Shown: one piece after another, positions 1 through 8,772 of the stretch
Position numbering within the stretch: position 1 is the stretch's first letter
How the letters are laid out: every line of letters begins with the position of its first letter
From: Armatimonadota bacterium
GTDB taxonomy: Bacteria > Armatimonadota > UBA10988
DNA: 55,624 nt
Assembly: GCA_016235455.1 (NCBI GenBank)
Contig: JACRKZ010000023.1
Coordinates: 1-55,624, forward strand
Direction: 5' to 3'
The notes under the pieces: generated by a model
The model's database searches: none
What the model was told of the DNA's origin: nothing
What the model saw: the letters and a program-made list of their open reading frames with translations, nothing else
Program-made: the position numbers and the translations under genes

Positions 1-2533
1 GTCGCCCTGTTTGACCTCGATGACGAACTCGCGCGTCTCTTGCCATTCGATCTCGGCCATCCAGACCCGGCCGACCAGTTTCTCCGCGCCGAGATCGACG
101 GCCAGCCAACCGTCGCGCGCGTCCATGGCCGAGGCCCAGCGGGTCGTCGGGTCGCCGTCGACCGCGCGCGCGGGCTCGTAGCCCGGCTGGTCGAACTGGC
201 TAGAGGCCGTCGCCGGCCGGCCCAGGCTGAGCGGTGCCGGCAGCGGATCGTAGGCGGGCTGGCGACCGAGCCAGTTGACCACGTCCTTCGCTCGCGCCGC
301 CGGCGTGACCCGCAGCGAGGCCAGCTTGCCACCACGCAGCACACCCTCGACGACGGTCTGGCCCGGCGCGTGCAGTCGGAAGTCGACATCCCACTCCGTC
401 GGCCAGCCGCCGAACAGGTGCAGCTTGCCGTGCGGACCGGGTTCCGGCGCGAGGATCATCTCCTGCACGCCCGTCATGCCCGAGCCGCCCCAGTTGTGGT
501 CCGGCAGCCAGTCGTGTCCGGGGCCGAAGAAGGCGGGGAACCATCTTCCAGACGGCGCGAGCCTTGGCCTGCTCGGGCCAGGCCAGTGCGGCCATGTTGG
601 CCAGATTGGCCATCCACGACCAGTCCTGCTTGCAGAGCCGGGCGCGGTCGGCGGGCACCGTCTCCCAGGTATCACGCGCCAGTTGCAGCGTGTCGGGCCG
701 GGTGATGCCCACCAGCCGGTACGGCCAGAAGGCGTAGGCTTCGATGGGCTCCCACTTGTTGTAGTCGCGCTCCCAGGAGCGCGCCGGCAGCAGCGACAAG
801 CGGCCGCGCCGCGGGCCGGTGGGCAGCTCGGGCACGGTCGCCGCGATGCCTGTCAGCCGCGCACGCAGCCCCACCGGCAGTTCCGGCAGCGCCAGCAGCC
901 CGGCGGTGATGCGCCGCAGCGCGCAGACCACCTCAATCGGGTTGGTGGCGCCACCGGCGAACTCCAGGCCGCAAGCCGGATAGATGACCAGCTTGCCGTC
1001 CTCGCCCAGCTCGCGGCCAGAGCGCTGGCGGTGCTGCGCCCGGTAGTAGGTGTCGTAGAACAGCACCGTGCCGACCATCCAGCCGAGGTCGGTCGCGAGG
1101 TCGATGCCCAGCGCGTCATGCGCTTGGAGCGCCATCCAGGCGTGCTCCAGCATCATCGAGAAGTGATAGGTGAGATGCTCCGCGCCACACAGCCCGTCCG
1201 GTCGCGGTCCCACGCAACACAGGCCCCATACGTCGAGCGGCTCCGGATAGCACACGCCCTCGGCGCCGTTGGTCCGCGCGCGCGCCGCCGCCGTGGTCGC
1301 GCGGTCGCGATAGAAGGCCAGCGACGGCGCCAGCAGGTCGGTATCGCCGCCGGCCAGCGTCGGCCAGCCGAGCCAGCGCTGGTTCTGCGACATGAAATGG
1401 CAGCCCATCCAGCGCCGGAAATCGGGCGTGATCGGCTCGCCCTCGGCGATGGGCAGTTCGTCGTTGTTGTTGCCGGCAATGCGGCCGGGCTGGTTGTCGG
1501 TGGTGAAGATGCCGCCGTTGAACAGCAACGGCAGCTCGCCCTCGCGGTTGCAGGCCAGCATGTACCGAAAGAGCTGGTAGTTGCGCCCCACCAGCCGGCC
1601 GGCGTCGTCGGACGCCGCGCCGAGGTTCACCGCGACATGCGACCGCGACCAGAACTCGGACCAGCGCCGCTGCTCGTCTGCCCGCGCCGTGTCGCGCGCG
1701 GCCGAGTCCAAGAGCACTCGCGCCTCGCTCGACCAGCGTGCCGGCTCGGCCTCCAGCCCGGCGCCCAGGCGCATGGTGACCACCTGCTCCGCCGCGGCCG
1801 GCGTGCGACCGGTCCAGGCCCGGCCGTCCCAGAACTGCCAGCGTACCGGTGCCGCAACCGGCGCCGACATGCCGCCGGACACCGCTATGGCACAGCCGGA
1901 CACACGCCGCGTGGTGGCATCGTGCACGGCCTCGGCGGCGATGCCCTGGCCCTTGGCCATGCCGACCACGTCGGTGGGCGTATCGGCATTGCGGTGGAAG
2001 GCGACGAACCCGCTGCCGTCGGCGCTGATGTGGTCGGCGGTGAAGGTGCCCTTGGCGCCCATCATGTCGCAGCGGATACCGTCGCGCCGCTGGTCGCGCC
2101 AGGTGCCAAAGGCCACCTCCAGCGCCCGTGGCGAGGCCCACCGTGTCTCGCAGACCAGCGTCTCACCGGCGAACCACAGCGTGATCATGTCGTCGCCCTG
2201 CGAGACGATGATCGTGCCGGTGGCGGGGTCGAGTTCCTGCCGGAAGCCCGCGCCACCCAGTGCCAGACCCACCGGCGTGAGCCGTAGACAACCGAGCTTG
2301 AGCAGCCGGCCCTGCTCGTCATAAGCGCCGTTGTGGGCCAGGTAGAGCCACAGGCTGCCGTCCTGCACCCAGACGTTGGCGCCCGCGCCGCGCCGGCCCG
2401 AGAGGGGCATGGAGTCCAGCGAATCGCGCGACGGCGTCGTCCAGGCGACGCGGCAGTCAGCCAGCCAGGACTCGCCTGGCCCGCCCAGCAACATCGCCGA
2501 CGCCAGCAGCGCCGAAGTCGCACCAGCCGTCAT
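1..2533 (-). CDS. Secreted DUF5703-type glycosidase with F5/8 type C domain; frameshifted and truncated by window edge
   Basis: The ATG at 2533 is preceded by GGAGG at good spacing and followed by a short hydrophobic export-type segment. An N-terminal beta domain (about residues 28-300) resembles DUF5703. It is followed by a probable (alpha/alpha)6 catalytic region rich in Trp, Asn and Asp, resembling GH95-like enzymes. The frame is lost near 537-540, where a CCCC run on the coding strand (plus-strand GGGG) carries one base too many. Beyond it the protein continues cleanly in the next frame (AFFGPGHDWLPDHNWGGSG and on). It then enters a discoidin/F5-8 type C domain (ATASSQFD, AVDGDPTTRWAS, WLAVDLG) that runs off the window at base 1. 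Removing one C restores a single reading frame, so this is either a recent frameshift or a homopolymer error. A role in plant or microbial polysaccharide breakdown is inferred; the substrate is unknown. Confidence 0.7.
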
Positions 2534-2555
2534 CGCTCGATCCTCCGGTAGGGTA

Positions 2556-2584
2556 ACGATACCAGATTGGAGGAAGGGGATCAA
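2556..2584 (-). promoter_or_regulatory. Sigma-70-like promoter of the DUF5703 glycosidase
   Basis: On the minus strand TTGATC (2584-2579) and TATCGT (2561-2556) are separated by exactly 17 bases. The expected start point lies just upstream of the GGAGG and the ATG at 2533. It gives the gene its own promoter downstream of the ileS terminator hairpin. Confidence 0.45.
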
Positions 2585-2597
2585 GCGATGCCCTGGA

Positions 2598-2621
2598 GCC
2601 ACCGGCCAGACGGCCGGTGGC
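2598..2621 (-). terminator. Terminator-like hairpin after ileS
   Basis: A perfect 10-bp inverted repeat, GCCACCGGCC and GGCCGGTGGC around an AGAC loop, lies 8 bases beyond the ileS stop codon. There is no T-run after it, so it is a strong hairpin in terminator position rather than a textbook intrinsic terminator. Confidence 0.5.
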
Positions 2622-2629
2622 ACCATCGC

Positions 2630-5296
2630 TCAGCCCGGCAGCAGCCCGCGCTCGGCCAGGGCCTCGACCACCAGCGCATCGCGGTCGGACAGCGTCTCAT
2701 GCCCGGCGATGTTGCCAAAGTCGGCATCGGGGAAGACGCGCCAACTGCGCGCGCAGCGCTGGCCGGCCGCGCGGGCACAGACCACGCCTACCTCGTCGCC
2801 GGGCACGACCTCGACACTGCTGACCACGAACAACGCGCGGATCTCGCCGGCCCAGCGCGCCAGCACGGCGGCGTTGTTGGCGTCGGCGGTGATGGTGATG
2901 GCCATCTCCAGCGGGTTGACGCGCTCGGCCTTGGACTTGTCGGCGTTGAACGTCTCTTGGGCCGCCTTGACCTGGTTACGCACGGCCAGCAGCGCCTCAA
3001 AGTCGGCCGCCAGTGAGTCGTCCAGCCGCTCGGGCACCGCCGCTGGCCAGTCTTCCAGGTGCACGCTGGCAGCGTGCGCGCCGGGCAGATGCTCCCACAC
3101 CTCGTCGGCGGTGAAGGCCAGCACCGGTGCCAGCATCCGCGTCAGCTCGCTGCAGAGGGCGTAGAGCACGGTCTGCAGGCCGCGCCGCGCCTTGCCCCAG
3201 GGCAGGCCGCAGTACAGCTCGTCCTTGGCCACGTCGAGGTAGGTGGCGCTGACCTCGATGGCGAAGGCCTGCATGGCCGTCACGACCCGGTGGAAGGCGA
3301 ACTCCTCATAGGCCGTGGCCACGGCCTGCTTGAGCCGCTCCAGTCGGTGCAGTACGTAGCGGTCCAGCCCGCTCAGCTCGGGGATCGGCAGACAGTCGGT
3401 GGCCGGGTCGAAGTCGTGCAGGTTGCCCAGCAGGAAGCGCAACGAGTTGCGCAGGTTGCGGTAGGTGTCGGTGACCCGCGCGATGACCTCTTTGCCCATG
3501 CGCATGTCCTGGTAGAAGTCCACCGAGGCCACCCACAGGCGCAGCACGTCAGCGCCGAACTCGTCGACGATCTGGCTGGGGGCGACCACGTTGCCCAGGC
3601 TCTTGCTCATGGCCTTGCCCTCCTGGTCGAGGACGAAGCCGTGGGTCACCACCGCCCTGTACGGCGCGCGACCGTCCAGCCCGACGCTGACCATCAGCGA
3701 CGAGTTGAACCAGCCGCGATGCTGGTCGCTGCCCTCGAAGTAGAGGTCGACCGGCAGCTCGTCCTTGGCATAGCAGGCCTGATGCGTGGAGCCGGAGTCG
3801 AACCACACGTCGAGGACGTCGGTCTCCTTGGTGAACGTGGCCGGCGCCGCGCCGCACGCCGGGCAGACGTAGTCGGCCGGCAGCAGCGCCTCGGGAGCCA
3901 GCTCGAACCAGGCGTCGGAGCCCTGTTCGCGCACCACCGCCACGACGCTGTCGAGGCTGGCCTGGTCGAGCACGGTGTGGCCGCAGTCGCAATAGAACGC
4001 CGGGATGCCCACGCCCCAGGCGCGCTGACGGCTCAGGCACCAGTCGGGCCGGTTCTCGATCATCGGGCGGATGCGGTCGTGCCCCTCGGCCGGATGCCAG
4101 TCCACCGTGTCCGTCGCCGCCACCGCGCGCCGACGATGCGTCGAGCCCTCGACCTCGTGGTCGATGTTCATGAACCACTGCGTGGTGGCGCGGAAGATGA
4201 TCGGCTGGTGCGCGCGCCAGTCGTGGGGATACTGGTGAGCGAACGACTCCTTGGCCAGCAGCGCACCGGCCTCGGCGAGCATGGCGCAGACCTCGTCGTT
4301 GGCTTTGAAGACGAACCGGCCCGCCAGCCGATCGCCCACCTCGGGCGTGAAGCAGCCGCGACCATCCACCGGGCAGTAGGCCTTCAGGCCGTTCTTCCGC
4401 CCGGTCTCGAAGTCGTCCTTGCCGTGGCCCGGCGCCGTATGCACGCAGCCGGTACCGTCTTCCAGCGTGACGTAGTCGGCATAGACGATCGGCGACGGCC
4501 GCTCATACAGCGGATGCTGGGTGACCACGCCGGCAAAGGCCGATCCGGGCAGCACCTTGACCGTCTCGGCGCCGGTCCAGCCGAACTTGCCCGCCAGCGT
4601 CTCGGCCAGGTAGTCGGCCATCATGTAGTGCCGGTCGCCCACGCGCATGACGCGGTAGTCGATGTCTTCGCGCAGGGCGATGGCCTTCTCCCGGTATTCG
4701 ATCTCGGCGTCGGCCAGCGCGGTCTGGAGCGTCGGCGCCCACTGCACGATGCGCTCGCCGCGGTAGATGTACCCCGCCTTGGCCAGTTCGGCGAAGGCGT
4801 GCAGGATGTCGGCCTCAAACTCGTGGGCCATGGTCAGGTACGGCTTGTCCCAGTCGCCACGCACGCCAAGCCGTTTGAACTGCTCGCGCTGCGTGTCGAT
4901 CCAGCGCTGGGCATACTCGCGACAGGCATGGCGCAGCGCCAGCGGGTCGAGCTGCTTGCCCTGCTCCTCAAACTCGCGCGTCACCGCATACTCGATGGGC
5001 AGGCCGTGATTGTCCCAGCCCGGCCGGTACGGTGCGTAGCAGCCGCGCAAGTCACGGTAGCGGGTGACGATGTCCTTGAGAATCTTGTTGAGCGCATGAC
5101 CCATGTGGATGTTGCCGTTGCTGTACGGCGGGCCGTCGTGCAGCACGTAGCGCGGTGCGTCGGCGCGCCGTGCCAGGCCCTGGCCGTAGAGGTCCTCGGC
5201 CAGCCAGCGCGCCAGGCGCGGCGGCTCGCTCTGGGCCAGACCAGCGCGCTGGGCGAACTCGGTCTGGGGCAGATTGACCGTCTTCCGGTAGTCCAT
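2630..5296 (-). CDS. ileS: Isoleucyl-tRNA synthetase
   Basis: Charges tRNA-Ile with isoleucine in the cytoplasm. The 888-residue protein, a little shorter than the usual 900-940, shows the class I signatures HMGH at residues 64-67 (HIGH motif) and AMSKS near residue 565 (KMSKS loop). The editing (CP1) domain lies between them and an anticodon-binding domain follows. The start at 5296 (MDYRKTVNLP) matches the family N-terminus and has GGAG upstream; an extension to 5440 would run into the T-box terminator. The C-terminal zinc-finger region is degenerate: GQRCARSW keeps one Cys where the family has CxRCW, and the second Cys pair is absent. Expression should be controlled by the T-box leader directly upstream. 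Confidence 0.97.
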   Translation of the reverse strand: MDYRKTVNLPQTEFAQRAGLAQSEPPRLARWLAEDLYGQGLARRADAPRYVLHDGPPYSNGNIHMGHALNKILKDIVTRYRDLRGCYAPYRPGWDNHGLPIEYAVTREFEEQGKQLDPLALRHACREYAQRWIDTQREQFKRLGVRGDWDKPYLTMAHEFEADILHAFAELAKAGYIYRGERIVQWAPTLQTALADAEIEYREKAIALREDIDYRVMRVGDRHYMMADYLAETLAGKFGWTGAETVKVLPGSAFAGVVTQHPLYERPSPIVYADYVTLEDGTGCVHTAPGHGKDDFETGRKNGLKAYCPVDGRGCFTPEVGDRLAGRFVFKANDEVCAMLAEAGALLAKESFAHQYPHDWRAHQPIIFRATTQWFMNIDHEVEGSTHRRRAVAATDTVDWHPAEGHDRIRPMIENRPDWCLSRQRAWGVGIPAFYCDCGHTVLDQASLDSVVAVVREQGSDAWFELAPEALLPADYVCPACGAAPATFTKETDVLDVWFDSGSTHQACYAKDELPVDLYFEGSDQHRGWFNSSLMVSVGLDGRAPYRAVVTHGFVLDQEGKAMSKSLGNVVAPSQIVDEFGADVLRLWVASVDFYQDMRMGKEVIARVTDTYRNLRNSLRFLLGNLHDFDPATDCLPIPELSGLDRYVLHRLERLKQAVATAYEEFAFHRVVTAMQAFAIEVSATYLDVAKDELYCGLPWGKARRGLQTVLYALCSELTRMLAPVLAFTADEVWEHLPGAHAASVHLEDWPAAVPERLDDSLAADFEALLAVRNQVKAAQETFNADKSKAERVNPLEMAITITADANNAAVLARWAGEIRALFVVSSVEVVPGDEVGVVCARAAGQRCARSWRVFPDADFGNIAGHETLSDRDALVVEALAERGLLPG

Positions 5297-5333
5297 GTCA
5301 GCCTCAACTCCAGGCCAGCCTACAGCCGGCCCC

Positions 5334-5658
5334 AAAAAACAGAAAAGCCCCCGTCCCCATCGAGACGGAAGCTCCGTGGTACCACTCGACTTGGCTCCGG
5401 CCACCGACGCCTCTCGCGCCAGCACACGGCCGCAGCCCACTCGTCCGACACACCCGCCGCCGCACGCGCCGAGCGCGTGCTCTGGGTAGATCGGGTCCAG
5501 GATAACGGCCGGACGGGCCGGGTCGGTCTACAAGATGGCTCGTTCGACCGGCCGACTCAGGGGTGATCTTCGGCTCGCTCCGACCACCGGCTCGCAGCAC
5601 CGCCGGCTCTCTGGGGGTCAGGGCGCGGACCTACTCGTCCCCGTCAACGTCGTTGATG
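5334..5658 (-). promoter_or_regulatory. T-box riboswitch (Ile specifier, transcription attenuation) of ileS
   Basis: The roughly 320-base ileS leader carries T-box hallmarks. Stem I contains the AGAGAGCCGG...GAGCCGGT pattern. A specifier context GAAGATCACCCCTGAG places ATC (Ile) at 5567-5565. The T-box core AGTGGTACCACGGA lies at 5386-5373; its TGGT would pair with an ACCA acceptor end, consistent with discriminator A of tRNA-Ile. It is followed by a 12-bp hairpin (5373-5346, loop GATG) and a T-rich tail ending in TTTTTT at 5334, an intrinsic terminator. Uncharged tRNA-Ile should stabilise the antiterminator and let transcription enter ileS. This fills the only long gene-free stretch between ileS and the upstream kinase. 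Confidence 0.9.
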
Positions 5659-5664
5659 CTGGTG

Positions 5665-5693
5665 AGTCTACCGACCGTGCCGCGCGGTGTCAA
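5665..5693 (-). promoter_or_regulatory. Promoter of the ileS T-box transcript
   Basis: TTGACA (5693-5688) and TAGACT (5670-5665) on the minus strand are exactly 17 bases apart, a near-consensus sigma-70 promoter. The -35 box overlaps the TGA stop codon (5692-5690) of the upstream kinase gene, so ileS has its own promoter embedded in that gene's end. Confidence 0.75.
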
Positions 5694-7248
5694 GCACGGC
5701 TCACCGGCTCTCGGCTGAGCATGGCCTGCACCCGTGCCACCAGTTCATCGGCGCCAAACGGCTTGACCAGCAGGTCGGCTGGTGCCTCCGTGCCCAGATC
5801 CAGGTGGCCCTGGGTGTAGCCGCTCATGAACAGGACCCTCAGGTCCGGCTGACCAGCCCGCAGCGCTCGGACCAGTTCGATGCCGTTGAGCCCCGGCATG
5901 ACCACATCGGTCAGCACGCCGTCGGGGCGTAAGCCTTCGCCCTCGACCATGGCCAGCGCCTCGACGCCGCTCGACGCCGAGCGGACACGGTAGCCCGCTT
6001 TGACCAGCACGCGCTCCGCCAGCAAGCGGATGGCACGCTCGTCGTCGGCCACCAGCAACAGCGCGCCATCGCCCGCGCCGCCAGCCACGCCCTGGCTGGG
6101 CGCCGCCTCCGGCGCTGGGGCCGGCTCCGCGCTGAGCGGCAACCACAAACCGAACTCGTTGCCACCCCCAGCCGGCCGCCGCACGTCCACCCGGCCGCCG
6201 CTCTGCGCGGCAACCGCCTGGATGGTGGCCAGGCCGAGACCAGAGCCTCGTCCCATCGTGTTGCGCATCCAGAATGGCTCGAACGCGTGTGAACCTGGCC
6301 TGCGTCGGCGTGGGCGGCCAGCTCGCCGCGGGGCGCCAGATCGAACTGCAGGTCGGCGCTGGCCGGTACCAGTCGCCGCAGCACCGGCCGCAGCGCATCG
6401 ACCATGGCCACGACGTCGAAGGTGGACGCATGGACCGCCTGCCGGCGGCTGAAGGCCAGCAGTTGTGAGGTCAACTCGGCGCCCCGCCGCGCCGCGCAAA
6501 GGATCTGCTCCGCGTCGTCGCGGCGGACCTGGTCGTCGGGATCGAGGCCGTCGCGGAGGAACTCGGCATAGCCCAGCACAGCGCTCAGCAGGTTGTTGAA
6601 CTCGTGGGCGATGTCGCCGGCCATGCGGCCCAGCGCCTCGGTCTTGGCCGTCCGGCCCAATTCCTCCAGCAACTCGTGTTGCAAGGTCACATCGCGCACC
6701 ACCGCCAGCGACCCGCCTCCACACGGCACCACGCGCGCCTCGAACTGCCGGCGCCCCGCGGGGATGTCCATGGTGTAGCGGCACTCAACCAGCTCCCCCG
6801 TGCGAATCGCCTCCTGGGCTTTGGCCAGCCACAGGTTCGCGAACTCCTCCGGGAGTACCTCGCTCAGGTGCTTGCCAGCGAAGGCATCGGGCGATGCATA
6901 GAGCAGGTCGGCGCGCGGCGCCCAGTAGTCCGTCACGCGGCCATCGCGGTCTAGCACGAAGACCAGGTCAGGCAAGGCCTCGATCATCGCGCGCTGCCGG
7001 GCTTCAGACGCGGCAAGCGCCGCCGTCTCGCCGGCCAGTGACACTTCGCTACGGTGGCGTTCGACGTACAGCAGCCACGCGGTGACCACGACGAACAGGC
7101 CGCCCTTGATCATGCTCAGATGGCCGGCCATGGAGATGGAGGGTGCTACTGCAGAGACCAAGGAGTCGGAGCAGAAGATCCAGAGTCCAGCAAAGACCGC
7201 GTAGCCCACGGCTACGCGAAGTGCTCGACCCCGCGGCTCACTGCCCAT
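5690..7248 (-). pseudogene. Hybrid sensor histidine kinase, disrupted by an internal deletion
   Basis: The ATG at 7248 follows GCGGAGG; a TTG at 7272 is also in frame. In order: two N-terminal membrane segments (about residues 10-60), a PAS domain (about 85-200), and a HisKA domain with the phospho-accepting His in GDIAHEFNNLL. Near 6285-6297 the frame changes from ...AHADAGQ straight to SHAFEPFW. The N-box Asn helix and the DxGxG box of the ATPase domain are missing, by family comparison about 65 residues or 200 bases. The protein then resumes in another frame with GRGSGLGLAT and an intact receiver domain (DD, LTDVVMPG, SGY, LVKPF). Without the N-box it could not bind Mg-ATP, so the gene is probably dead. 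The alternative is a mis-assembly at that point. Confidence 0.8.
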
Positions 7249-7331
7249 CACAAGCCTCCGCACCGACGTCAACCTCGGCCTCAGTGTGACATGCCGACGG
7301 CCTCTACAGTGCGAGCATATGCCCGGTTCTA

Positions 7332-7348
7332 TGACACAAATGTGACAC
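7332..7348. promoter_or_regulatory. Direct TGACAC repeats upstream of the kinase gene
   Basis: TGACAC occurs at 7332-7337 and 7343-7348, 11 bases apart (one helical turn), in the gap ahead of the kinase gene. This spacing suits a tandem-binding regulator, but no factor can be named. Confidence 0.2.
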
Positions 7349-7383
7349 GAATGTCGCCGCGCTGAACAACTCGGTACATGCTC

Positions 7384-7742
7384 TCAGAAGGCGACCACCT
7401 GGCGCTGACCGACGCGAGCAGGCCAACCGCTCAGCCGGCCGATGGTGGTCATCTGGCGCAAGCAGTAGCCGTGCCACGGACCAGCCAGCAGCAGCCCCAG
7501 GCCACCGGTGGCCAGCGTCCAGAAGCCCAGGCCGGCGATGCTGAAGAAGCCGCAGGCCCGCGCCGCCCATGGCCGGTCCAGCGCAAGACCCGCGGCGGCC
7601 ACCACGCGCGCCAGTCCGGCCACGCCTAGCAGCAGCACCAACCAGTCATGGCCACCCAAGGTACCCGCCACGCCACGCTGGCCGCGCCGCCAACAAGGTG
7701 CAGCAAGCTCACTGTCCATAGACCGAACCGCACTCGGCGCAT
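7384..7742 (-). CDS. Small multi-spanning membrane protein, probably frameshifted
   Basis: A reading frame opening at ATG 7742 behind AGAGGAG begins with a membrane-like segment (GLWTVSLLHLVGGAAS) and hits a TAG at 7628-7626. An overlapping frame then runs hydrophobic to a stop at 7384 (WLVLLLGVAGLARVV, GFWTLATGGLGLLL). The first frame has the good ribosome site and the second holds the rest of a plausible three- to four-helix protein. They look like one gene broken by an indel between about 7640 and 7665. The alternative is an intact 111-residue protein starting at 7719 without a convincing ribosome site. Family not recognised. It follows the yfcE-like gene by about 35 bases and may be cotranscribed with it. 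Confidence 0.4.
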
Positions 7743-7776
7743 CGCCGGTCTCCTCTCACTGGCCAGGCCCATGCCC

Positions 7777-8271
7777 TCAGAACTTCAGGTTCACCACGGT
7801 GGGCTCCAAGCTCTCCAGCTCCAGCACCACGCAAGTCGCGGAGCCGGTCAACCAGCCGCAGGTCTCGCCTGGGTTGATCACCAGCGCGTCACCCACGCGC
7901 CGTACATCGAGTTCGTGCGTGTGGCCATACACTACCACATCGTAGAGCCCGCTGTGCGCCAGGGCGTCCACCGGCTCCTGCTCATGGTGCACCGCAAAGC
8001 GCACCGTGCCCAGCGTCGGGAACGCGAACTTGGGCTGCAGCTCCCAGCCGAACTCGGCGAAACGACGGGCCAGGAACAGGCGCTCGCCGTCGTTGTTGCC
8101 TAACACACCCGTGACCGGCACCCTCACCGACTGGATGGGCGGCAGCGCGAACGGCGCCACGAAGTCGCCGGCCCAGATGATGTGCTCCACGCCGGCCGTC
8201 AGCATGGTGCGTGCCGCCGCCCGCAGTGCGTGCAAATGATCGTGGCTGTCCGCCAGAATCCCGACCTTCAT
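7777..8271 (-). CDS. YfcE/MJ0936-type metallophosphoesterase
   Basis: A 164-residue calcineurin-like phosphoesterase of the short YfcE/MJ0936 type, which hydrolyses phosphodiesters using a two-metal centre. The metal ligand blocks are all visible: DSHDH (residues 8-12), GDFV, GNND, a VHHE histidine, and GHTHELD near the C-terminus. It is cytoplasmic, with no signal or membrane segment. Its ATG overlaps the stop of the upstream yjbQ-like gene (ATGA at 8271-8268), so the two are translationally coupled. The physiological substrate in this subgroup is not settled. Confidence 0.9.
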   Translation of the reverse strand: MKVGILADSHDHLHALRAAARTMLTAGVEHIIWAGDFVAPFALPPIQSVRVPVTGVLGNNDGERLFLARRFAEFGWELQPKFAFPTLGTVRFAVHHEQEPVDALAHSGLYDVVVYGHTHELDVRRVGDALVINPGETCGWLTGSATCVVLELESLEPTVVNLKF

Positions 8272-8675
8272 GCGCTCGCCTCCATGACCGTCACCGTGAC
8301 CGTTCTCGTCCGCGGCCCGTCGAAGTCACAGAACCACACCGCCTGCCACGTGCCCAGCAGCAGGTCGCCGCCGCCGACACCGATGGTCTGCGACGCGCCC
8401 ACCAGCGACGCCTTCATGTGTGCGGCGCTGTTGCCCTCGGCGTGCCTGTACCCGGAATTGTGGGGCACCATGGCGTCGAGCGCCAGCAGCAGATCGTGCG
8501 TCACATCGGGATCGTAGCCCTCATTGATCGTGATGCCCGCCGTGGTGTGCGGGCTGTAGACCACGCAGAGGCCTTCACGCACGCCGCTGCCGACCACGAT
8601 GGCGCGCACTCGCGCGGTCAGGTCCACCAGTTCCTCTCGAGACTTGGTCACCACCTGCAATGTCGACCTGAGCAT
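8268..8675 (-). CDS. YjbQ/UPF0047 family protein
   Basis: A 135-residue protein with the UPF0047 signatures SPHTTAGITINEG, HAEGNSAAHMKASL and LLLGTWQAVWFCDFDGPR. These provide the His/Glu cluster of this small beta-barrel family (YjbQ, reported to have weak thiamine-phosphate synthase activity). Length is normal for the family. A GGGAGAG ribosome site precedes the ATG at 8675. It heads a short minus-strand operon with the phosphoesterase downstream. The true cellular role of the family is uncertain. Confidence 0.9.
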   Translation of the reverse strand: MLRSTLQVVTKSREELVDLTARVRAIVVGSGVREGLCVVYSPHTTAGITINEGYDPDVTHDLLLALDAMVPHNSGYRHAEGNSAAHMKASLVGASQTIGVGGGDLLLGTWQAVWFCDFDGPRTRTVTVTVMEASA

Positions 8676-8720
8676 AGAGCTCTCCCGTCACGTGCCGACT
8701 CTACCACACCCCAAATGCAA

Positions 8721-8754
8721 CTGGGGCCGGCACCCCTCGGGATGCCGGCCCCAG
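8721..8754 (-). terminator. Terminator hairpin after the giant beta-helix gene
   Basis: A 12-bp inverted repeat CTGGGGCCGGCA / TGCCGGCCCCAG encloses a 10-base loop, 18 bases past the stop at 8773. On the minus strand it is followed by a modest T-rich stretch (TTGCATTT). Confidence 0.65.
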
Positions 8755-8772
8755 CGTCACGGTTTGAGGGGC

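Noticed and set aside
3059..5566. Long plus-strand open frame opposite ileS
   Set aside because: Arg/His/Val-rich antisense translation; it would run through the T-box, and ileS motifs are clear on the minus strand.
5690..7248. Treating the two kinase frames as separate kinase and response-regulator genes
   Set aside because: The second frame starts inside the ATPase domain (FEPFW, GRGSGLGLA) with no ribosome site, so it is the tail of one disrupted gene.
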